Shown: positions 1-5,558 of the stretch, piece by piece
How the letters are laid out: every line of letters starts with the position of its first letter
Position numbering within the stretch: the first letter of the stretch is position 1
Assembly: GCA_001751005.1 (NCBI GenBank)
Contig: MAXL01000129.1
Span: 1 to 8,610, forward strand
DNA length: 8,610 nt
Direction of reading: 5' to 3'
Source of the DNA: Desulfobacterales bacterium S5133MH16
GTDB lineage: Bacteria; Desulfobacterota; Desulfobacteria; Desulfobacterales; UBA11574
Program-made: the position numbers and the translations under genes
The notes under the pieces: generated by a model
Told to the model about the DNA's origin: nothing
Seen by the model: only the letters and a program-made list of their open reading frames with translations
Database searches by the model: none

Positions 1-139
1 GTTACGGCATGGTCCTGGTAAAATCTGCGGCAACTTCTGTTTTTTCTTATCGAATCTGCAATCATCGGTATTGGTTCTTCATTTATTAGTTTCTTAATTG
101 TGAATTTTGTGCTTTTTGTGGCAAAACTTTTTTCTTCTC

Positions 140-210
140 GCCACCAAGGCACCAAGACACTAAGAAAGAATAACAAAATAAAATCCTTAGTGTCTTTGTG
201 CCGTGGTGGC
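140..210. repeat. Long imperfect hairpin repeat (dispersed-repeat type)
   Basis: Two 25-base arms (140-164 and 186-210) are reverse complements with two mismatches. They enclose a 21-base A-rich loop. The left arm begins GCCACCAAGGCACCAAGACA and the right arm ends CCGTGGTGGC. From memory, very similar sequences (CCACCAAGGCAC-type with AAGACAC) recur between genes in many environmental bacteria, so this is probably a dispersed palindromic repeat. It lies 52 bases beyond the stop of the minus-strand rdgB gene. A transcript would fold into a strong stem, but neither side is followed by the uninterrupted U-run of a classical intrinsic terminator. The rest of 1-261 shows no convincing gene; short open frames enter from the left edge and stop within about 30 codons. 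Confidence 0.8.
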
Positions 211-261
211 AAATATTTCTTGGTTCCGGCTTGTCCGGGTTGCGAAGTTATAAAAAAATAA

Positions 262-903
262 TTACCCGTGTATTATTTCCTGAACCGGCATGTTTTGACG
301 GATCCAGATCAAGACCTTGTCAAACTCATCTTTGAGTTCGGCAAAGGCTTTTCCTCTATGGCTTACACGGTTCTTTTCTTCTCTGGTTAACTCCGCAAAG
401 GTTTTATTTAAAGGCGGATAGAAGAAAATCGGATCGTACCCGAATCCATTTGATCCGGCAGGGTTTTCCGTAATCAGGCCTTGGCAGCGAGATTCATATG
501 TCAGGGCAGGACCTGTGGGAACAGCGATGGAGATGACGCATTCAAAGGCGGCACTTCGGTTGGACTTTCCTTGCATTTCCTCAAGGAGCTTAAAATATCT
601 CTGTTCATCGGTTGCATTTTCGCCTGCGTAGCGTGCGGAATGGATGCCCGGAGCACCCCCCAGGGCCTCGACCAAAAGTCCTGAATCATCGGCCAGCGCC
701 GGAAAGCCGAGGATCCTTGCTGCGAAACTCGCTTTTTGATAAGCATTTTCATCAAAGGTGTTTCCGTCCTCTTTCAGTGGGGGGATGGGGCCAAAATCAT
801 CCAGATTTTTGATATCAACCGGAAACCCCTTCAAAAGATCCTTGATTTCTGCTGTTTTGCCTTTGTTGCGCGTAGCAATAACAAGAGCAATCGATTTTTT
901 CAT
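262..903 (-). CDS. rdgB: RdgB/HAM1 non-canonical purine NTP pyrophosphatase (dITP/XTP)
   Basis: This 213-residue protein belongs to the Ham1/RdgB family, which hydrolyses ITP, dITP and XTP to the monophosphate and pyrophosphate and so keeps deaminated purines out of DNA and RNA. The family hallmarks are in order: ATRNKGK at residues 10-16 (phosphate-binding loop), the E-x-G-x-TFxxNA segment at 45-54, ADDSGL at 71-76 with the catalytic/metal aspartates D72-D73, GAPGIHSARYAG at 83-94, GFGYDPIF at 153-160 (base recognition), and SHRGKA at 181-186. The length is slightly above the roughly 200 residues usual for the family because of a short C-terminal tail. The protein is cytoplasmic, with no signal peptide. 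The start is supported by a GAGG Shine-Dalgarno (complement of 909-912) and by the usual N-terminus. It is transcribed divergently from iorA; a candidate promoter lies at 990-1018. All key residues are present, so the function is secure by family. Confidence 0.96.
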   Translation of the reverse strand: MKKSIALVIATRNKGKTAEIKDLLKGFPVDIKNLDDFGPIPPLKEDGNTFDENAYQKASFAARILGFPALADDSGLLVEALGGAPGIHSARYAGENATDEQRYFKLLEEMQGKSNRSAAFECVISIAVPTGPALTYESRCQGLITENPAGSNGFGYDPIFFYPPLNKTFAELTREEKNRVSHRGKAFAELKDEFDKVLIWIRQNMPVQEIIHG

Positions 904-989
904 TCAAACCTCATTTTATAGCATAAACCATTTAAAGACCCATAATTCTCAATTTTATCATTGAAATATAAGTGTTAACGAAGGTCATT

Positions 990-1018
990 ACTATAAATCA
1001 TGGTTAGATCTTTGTAAA
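990..1018 (-). promoter_or_regulatory. Candidate sigma70-type promoter of rdgB
   Basis: Read on the minus strand, TTTACA (complement of 1013-1018) and TATAGT (complement of 990-995) are separated by 17 bases. Each hexamer matches the consensus at five of six positions. It would start a transcript about 80 bases before the rdgB ATG. The region is AT-rich, so chance matches are possible and no mapped start supports it. Confidence 0.4.
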
Positions 1019-1059
1019 GTTTTTTCAATCGCTTGTTTGTCTAAAGAAAATTCTTTACA
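1013..1059. promoter_or_regulatory. Inverted repeat between divergent promoters, possible operator
   Basis: TGTAAAGTTTTTTC at 1013-1026 and GAAAATTCTTTACA at 1046-1059 are reverse complements at 12 of 14 positions, with a 19-base spacer centred near 1036. The outer six bases of each arm are the proposed -35 hexamers of the two divergent promoters. The dyad may therefore just be two symmetric promoters, or a site where one regulator controls both genes. No regulator family can be named from the sequence. Confidence 0.35.
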
Positions 1060-1081
1060 CGTCAAGGGGTGCTGATATATT
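1054..1081 (+). promoter_or_regulatory. Candidate sigma70-type promoter of iorA operon
   Basis: TTTACA (1054-1059) is followed after 16 bases by TATATT (1076-1081), each five of six to consensus. A start near 1088 would give a leader of about 200 bases before iorA. The whole palindromic repeat at 1129-1278 would then be transcribed in the 5' untranslated region. This is inferred from hexamer matches only. Confidence 0.4.
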
Positions 1082-1128
1082 AGTCCTTCATAACGCCATA
1101 CAGAAAAATAGAAAATGTAATATCACGT

Positions 1129-1278
1129 TTGATGAACTCGTAAAAAGTCAATATTGAGACGGCAAAGTAAAAAGTTCAAGGCGTTGCGAATTTCGTGGAA
1201 TGAGGCGTACTTATAGTACGCTGCAGTGACGAAAGATTAAGCTCAACGCAGAAATTGGACTTTTTACGAAGCCGTCAA
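1129..1278 (+). repeat. Palindromic MITE-like element, copy A
   Basis: This 150-base element has terminal inverted repeats of 21 bases (1129-1149 and 1258-1278; 17 of 21 match, with a perfect inner core TCGTAAAAAGTC / GACTTTTTACGA). In its middle is a compact hairpin, GCGTACT (1205-1211), loop TAT, AGTACGC (1215-1221). The arms between centre and ends are only partly symmetric, the left arm being about 19 bases longer. A second, inverted copy lies at 7748-7902. It has no coding capacity, so if mobile it must rely on a transposase supplied elsewhere. Its right end is four bases from the iorA Shine-Dalgarno. No rho-independent U-tract follows the centre. Confidence 0.85.
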
Positions 1279-1294
1279 GTTTAAGGAAGGTACC

Positions 1295-3148
1295 ATGCAC
1301 AAACTACTCACGGAACATCCCGGTCTGGAAATGCTGCTTTTGGGCAACGAAGCCATTGCCCGTGGAGCGGTTGAGGCCGGAGTCGCTGTTGCAACAACGT
1401 ATCCCGGGACTCCCTCTTCAGAAATATCAACCAATTTTTTCCAGATATCCCGGGAAAGCAACCTCTATTTTGAATACAGCACCAATGAAAAGGTGGCACT
1501 TGAAGTGGCGGCCGCTACGGCAAATTGCGGTGTCCGCAGCATGTGTGTCATGAAGCACGTGGGAATGAATGTGGCTGCGGACGTTTTTATGACCCTTGCG
1601 TACATTGGCGTTAAGGGGGGTCTTATTATCGTTACTGCCGATGATCCGTACATGTTTTCGAGTCAAAACGAACAGGACAACCGTTATTATGGCAAGTTTT
1701 CAGGTCTGCCCGTGGTTGAGCCGTCTTCGGTGCAGGAGGCCAAAGATATGGTTGCTTATGCTTTTGATATTTCAGAAAAACTTCAGCAACCGGTTATCTT
1801 CAGAACGACAACCAGAATAAATCATTCCACTGCTCCCGTGGTTTTTGGCAAAATCAAGGCGGCCGAAACCAGCGGTGATATTTCCAAGGATCCGTTTAAT
1901 CAGGTGCCCGTTCCTGCTGTTGCCAGAATTCTTCATGCAAGACTGCTAAGCAAACTTGAAACCGCTGAAAACATGTCTGAAAATTCAGAGTACAATTTCA
2001 TCATGGGCAACGGCGCCTGGGGAATTATATGTAATGGGGTAAGTTACAACTATGTGTCTGATGCAGCCAAAGATCTGAACATAGAACATCGAGTTAAGAT
2101 ATTTCGGATCGGATTTTCGCATCCCATGCCCCGATCTACGATCAAAGGGTTTTTAAAAGAGTGTGAAAAAGTGCTGGTTGTGGAGGAAGGCGAGCCTTTC
2201 ATGGAAGAAACGGTCAAGATGCTGGCACAGGAGGAAAAATTAACCCTTCCTATTTTGGGGAAAAGTCAAAAATATTTCTCACGACTGTATGAATTCGATC
2301 CTGCCCTGGTAAGACAATCCATGGCAACCTGTTTTGATGTGGCGTATACACCGGCCAAGGTCCCGGATCTTTCCGATATTCCTGAAATTCCGGAGCGACC
2401 GCCCAACCTTTGTGCCGGATGCTCTCATCGGGCCACCTTTTATGCGGTAAAAAAGGCTTCGGAGGGTATGGATACAATTTGTCCCACGGATATCGGCTGC
2501 TATACCCTCGGATTCCTGCCGCCCCTTGCCATGGGAGATTTTCTGATATGTATGGGAGCTTCTGCAGGAGTATCCTGCGGTTTTTCAATAAAGACCAACA
2601 AGAAAGTCATTTCCTTTATCGGAGATTCCACCTTTTTTCATTCCGGAATACCCGGTTTAATTAATGCCGTCTATAATAACCATAATTTTACCATGGTAAT
2701 TCTTGATAACGGTACCACTGCCATGACCGGGCATCAGCCTAATCCCGGAGTTGATATGAAAAAACTGGACATTGACGGGTATGGAATTGTGTCTATCGAA
2801 GAAATCGTCCGGGCTGTGGGGGTATCCCACGTTACGGTTATCAGGCCCTACAGAGTTAAAAAGAGTATCCATGCCGTCAAAGAAGCCCTGAACTTTAAAG
2901 GGGTTTCGGTGGTGATATCCAAAGAAATGTGTACGCTGTATGCGAGAGGTCTAAAGAAAGCCCGGGGTAAGCCTTTTTTTGTTAGTGACAAATGTAAAGG
3001 TCACAAAGATTGTATCAATGAGCTCGCATGCCCGGCCTTTTTCATAGAGGATAACCGGGTTAACATCGATCCTGTCATGTGTTCGGGGTGTTCAGTCTGC
3101 GCCCAGATCTGCCCGGAACATGCAATTTTGCCCATTAAGGATACATAA
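1295..3148 (+). CDS. iorA: Indolepyruvate:ferredoxin oxidoreductase, alpha subunit
   Basis: IorA is the large subunit of the thiamine-diphosphate enzyme that converts indolepyruvate and related aryl pyruvates plus CoA to aryl-acetyl-CoA, CO2 and reduced ferredoxin in anaerobic amino acid breakdown. The 617 residues show the family order: an N-terminal pyrimidine-binding domain with GNEAIARGAVEAG (17-29), YPGTPSSE (36-43) and the STNEKVALEVAA region around 62-73; CAGCSHR at 373-379; the thiamine-diphosphate/Mg motif GDSTFFHSG (443-451) through DN at 471-472 and MTGHQ (477-481); and a C-terminal two-cluster ferredoxin domain. The second cluster motif is complete (C596, C599, C602, C606-P). The first reads C567, H570, C573, C579-P, with histidine where the second cysteine is expected. 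The length is normal for the family. The start is fixed by a strong AAGGAAGG site (1283-1290) four bases upstream. iorB follows after 32 bases. The protein is cytoplasmic. The preferred aryl pyruvate cannot be read from the sequence. Confidence 0.96.
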   Translation: MHKLLTEHPGLEMLLLGNEAIARGAVEAGVAVATTYPGTPSSEISTNFFQISRESNLYFEYSTNEKVALEVAAATANCGVRSMCVMKHVGMNVAADVFMTLAYIGVKGGLIIVTADDPYMFSSQNEQDNRYYGKFSGLPVVEPSSVQEAKDMVAYAFDISEKLQQPVIFRTTTRINHSTAPVVFGKIKAAETSGDISKDPFNQVPVPAVARILHARLLSKLETAENMSENSEYNFIMGNGAWGIICNGVSYNYVSDAAKDLNIEHRVKIFRIGFSHPMPRSTIKGFLKECEKVLVVEEGEPFMEETVKMLAQEEKLTLPILGKSQKYFSRLYEFDPALVRQSMATCFDVAYTPAKVPDLSDIPEIPERPPNLCAGCSHRATFYAVKKASEGMDTICPTDIGCYTLGFLPPLAMGDFLICMGASAGVSCGFSIKTNKKVISFIGDSTFFHSGIPGLINAVYNNHNFTMVILDNGTTAMTGHQPNPGVDMKKLDIDGYGIVSIEEIVRAVGVSHVTVIRPYRVKKSIHAVKEALNFKGVSVVISKEMCTLYARGLKKARGKPFFVSDKCKGHKDCINELACPAFFIEDNRVNIDPVMCSGCSVCAQICPEHAILPIKDT

Positions 3149-3180
3149 CTCAAACAATAGTCAGCAATTGGATTGTTAAA

Positions 3181-3786
3181 ATGAATACAATGAATACAAC
3201 GAGATTAATAATAGTGGCTGTGGGCGGACAGGGAAATCTTTTGGCTTCCAGGGTTATCGGAGAAGCCGCACTCCTTTCAGACATTGATGTGCGCATGAGT
3301 GAAATACACGGCATGGCTCAAAGGGGAGGGGTTGTTGAATCTTCGATTGTGTTCGGAGATGCCCAAAGCACCGTAATTTCGGACGGTGAGTCCGATGTGC
3401 TTTTAGGGTTTGAGCCGTCGGAAACCCTGCGGGCCTTAAATAAATGCAATTTAAATACGGTTGTTATTACAAATCTGGCCAAGCTTCCGTCTTTTACGGT
3501 GACTACGGGAAAAAGTGTTTATCCGGATCTGGATGTGCTCCAAGAGTTGATTCGGAAGAAAACGGCAAAGCTTATTGCTTTTGATGCAGCGTCCATGGCA
3601 ATCAAAGCCGGAAACGTCTTGTCCGTAAATATGGTTCTGCTGGGCGCCCTGATTCAAACCCATACCGTTCCTCTGTCCGCTGAAAATGTCAAAGAAGCGA
3701 TAATAAAAAGAACCCGAAAAGCTTTTGTTGAGTCCAACTTAAAGGCTTTCGAGCTCGGGTTCTCCGCCGCCCAAGGACTCGGATAA
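3181..3786 (+). CDS. iorB: Indolepyruvate:ferredoxin oxidoreductase, beta subunit
   Basis: IorB is the small gamma-type subunit that pairs with IorA; together they form the active 2-oxoacid oxidoreductase. The 201 residues match the pyruvate ferredoxin/flavodoxin oxidoreductase gamma fold: VAVGGQGNLLASRVIGEAA at about 12-30 (GGQG loop at 15-18), the conserved SEIHGMAQRGG segment at 40-50, and a C-terminal helical region with KEAIIKRTRKAF. It sits 32 bases after iorA, the usual iorAB order, and is presumably co-transcribed with it. The start is uncertain: ATG codons at 3181 and 3190 are in frame within a tandem nine-base repeat, and no strong Shine-Dalgarno precedes either (only TTGGAT at 3168-3173). 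Either start leaves the domain intact. No aryl-CoA ligase, a common neighbour of iorAB, is in the window. Confidence 0.95.
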   Translation: MNTMNTTRLIIVAVGGQGNLLASRVIGEAALLSDIDVRMSEIHGMAQRGGVVESSIVFGDAQSTVISDGESDVLLGFEPSETLRALNKCNLNTVVITNLAKLPSFTVTTGKSVYPDLDVLQELIRKKTAKLIAFDAASMAIKAGNVLSVNMVLLGALIQTHTVPLSAENVKEAIIKRTRKAFVESNLKAFELGFSAAQGLG

Positions 3787-3848
3787 TTCGGATAATAAAG
3801 TTCACAGTTTTCATTCAGGCGCTATTCCATTGATTTATAGTTGCGTGT

Positions 3849-5552
3849 ATGCTTCAAGAACTCTCCATTAGAAACTTTGCGATAATCGATGATCTTCAGA
3901 TATCCTTTTCAGACGGACTGAACATTCTGAGCGGCGAAACCGGCGCCGGCAAGTCTATCATCATAAATGCGGTCAATCTTTTGCTCGGAAGCCGAGCAAG
4001 TTCCGGGCTCATTCGTACCGGCAGCCAAACAGCGGAACTCGAAGCATTGTTTCAAATTGCAAAGCAAAGCGCCATCGCCGATATTATGGAAAAAAACGGC
4101 CTTCATCCCGAGGAAGGACTTCTGATAAAAAGAATTGTTTCTCGCAAAGACCGCCACCGGGTTTATATCAACGGACATCTTGCAACCACTCAAACGCTGA
4201 ATTTGATAACCGAGAATCTTGCAAGCATATCCGGGCAGCACGCTCATCAGAGACTCTTAAAAGAAGAGAATCAGCTGGAGATAATCGATCAGTTTGGAGA
4301 TTTGATTTCCCTGCGGGATGAGGTTTCCGGGTGTTTTCATGAAATAATCCCGTTGATCCGGAACCTCAAAAATCTGAAGGCTAAAAAGGCCCGCCACGCC
4401 GAACACGTTCAGCTGCTTGAATTCCAGCAAAAAGAGATCCGGCAGGCATCCATAACTTTGGGAGAAGACGTGGCGCTTGAACAGGAACGGATACGTCTGA
4501 AAAACGGAGAAGAACTTTTTCAGGTGGTTCACAGCAGCGTTGAAGCGCTTTACAGTGCACAGGGTGCGGCTGTTGAACGTCTTGTAACGGTGAAAAAAGA
4601 TCTTGAAAAAGCTTCCCGCATAGACCCCGCCCTCGTCCCAAAAACAGAGCGTATTGCCGAAGCAGTTATTTATCTTGAAGATATTGCTGAAGCGCTTAGA
4701 ACTTACCTGAACAATATACAGATCGACGAAAACCGTCTTGAAGCGGTTGAAGCGCGCCTTGACACTCTGGCCAAGCTCAAGCGCAAATATGGAAGGTCTT
4801 TTGAAGATGTACTTTTGAAACTCGAATCCATAGACCGTGAGCTTTCAGGAATCGATAATCTATCAGAGGATATCGCTGATACCGAAAAAAAGCTTTCCTA
4901 TCTGCACGACAAGCTGGTCAAACTGGCCATAACCCTTTCAACCAAAAGGAAAAGCACGGCGGCGACACTTGCCAGAAAAGTGGAAAAAGAACTCGGCACC
5001 CTTAAGATGTCCCAAACCAAGTTTGAGATTTTCTTTGAAACCGTACCTGTGGATGAAAATACAGATACCTATCTATCAACCGAAGAGAGCGTCATCACTG
5101 AGACCGGAATCGACCGCATTACCTTCCTGATTGCTCCGAATGTGGGAGAGCCGCTCAAATCCCTTAATAGTATTGTCTCCGGCGGGGAACTTTCACGGGT
5201 TGTTCTTGCGTTAAAGGCCATACTGGCCAAGAGCGAAGCGGTGGAGACCATTGTTTTTGATGAAGTTGACGCGGGAATCGGAGGAAGCGTGGCAGAGATC
5301 GTGGGGAAAAAGCTCTCATCCCTTGCCTGTCACCATCAGATCATCTGTATTACTCATCTGCCTCAGATTGCAAAGTTCGGCGACCATCATTTCAATATCT
5401 CAAAGCATGTTGCCCGCGGGAGAACCAGAACAACCATAAACCGTTTAACCGAGTCGGAACGGGTCAAAGAGATCGCCAGGATGCTTGGAGGTGAAAAAAT
5501 CACCCGCGCCACTCTTGATCATGCCCATGAGATGCTGGATAAAAAAGTTTAA
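3849..5552 (+). CDS. recN: DNA repair ATPase RecN
   Basis: RecN is an SMC-like ATPase recruited to double-strand breaks, where it helps hold DNA ends and sister molecules for RecA-dependent repair. In 567 residues it shows the canonical N-terminus MLQELSIRNFAIID, Walker A GETGAGKS (29-36), a long charged heptad-rich coiled-coil middle (about 150-400) interrupted by a hinge-like region, the ABC signature SGGELSR (444-450), Walker B IVFDEVDAGIGG (468-479) and the switch histidine in THLPQIA (T502-H503). The length is typical (about 550-570). The start is chosen from the conserved N-terminus, since no obvious Shine-Dalgarno lies before the ATG. The gene begins 62 bases after iorB and ends six bases before the kinase gene. 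I saw no convincing LexA box upstream, so SOS control cannot be claimed. It may be read through from iorAB or from a weak promoter in the 62-base gap. Confidence 0.97.
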   Translation: MLQELSIRNFAIIDDLQISFSDGLNILSGETGAGKSIIINAVNLLLGSRASSGLIRTGSQTAELEALFQIAKQSAIADIMEKNGLHPEEGLLIKRIVSRKDRHRVYINGHLATTQTLNLITENLASISGQHAHQRLLKEENQLEIIDQFGDLISLRDEVSGCFHEIIPLIRNLKNLKAKKARHAEHVQLLEFQQKEIRQASITLGEDVALEQERIRLKNGEELFQVVHSSVEALYSAQGAAVERLVTVKKDLEKASRIDPALVPKTERIAEAVIYLEDIAEALRTYLNNIQIDENRLEAVEARLDTLAKLKRKYGRSFEDVLLKLESIDRELSGIDNLSEDIADTEKKLSYLHDKLVKLAITLSTKRKSTAATLARKVEKELGTLKMSQTKFEIFFETVPVDENTDTYLSTEESVITETGIDRITFLIAPNVGEPLKSLNSIVSGGELSRVVLALKAILAKSEAVETIVFDEVDAGIGGSVAEIVGKKLSSLACHHQIICITHLPQIAKFGDHHFNISKHVARGRTRTTINRLTESERVKEIARMLGGEKITRATLDHAHEMLDKKV

Positions 5553-5558
5553 AATACC

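Larger units (their letters stand above)
904..1294. other. Divergent rdgB-iorA intergenic region
   Basis: This 391-base spacer contains no credible gene. From left to right it holds the rdgB ribosome binding site, an AT-rich stretch with promoter-like hexamers facing both ways (990-1018 minus, 1054-1081 plus) around an inverted repeat, a 150-base palindromic element (1129-1278), and the iorA ribosome binding site AAGGAAGG (1283-1290). Its AT-richness before the repeat contrasts with the coding regions on both sides. Confidence 0.8.

Noticed and set aside
1..100. C-terminal end of an upstream gene at the left edge
   Set aside because: Each forward frame stops within about 32 codons and shows no recognisable motif; composition is AT-rich and looks intergenic.
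1129..1278. CRISPR repeat or tRNA/riboswitch explanation for the palindromic element
   Set aside because: There is one copy per locus without spacers, no tRNA cloverleaf or CCA-type end, and no aptamer core I recognise; the inverted second copy fits a dispersed repeat.
2250..2588. 112-codon minus-strand open frame inside iorA
   Set aside because: It lies opposite the thiamine-diphosphate domain of IorA and has a Pro/Trp/Arg-rich composition typical of an antisense shadow.
3787..3848. LexA box or promoter before recN
   Set aside because: No inverted CTGT-type or other clear SOS palindrome is visible; TTCACA at 3801-3806 has no good -10 partner at normal spacing.
3909..4247. 112-codon minus-strand open frame inside recN
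   Set aside because: It lies opposite the RecN Walker A region; no motif of its own.
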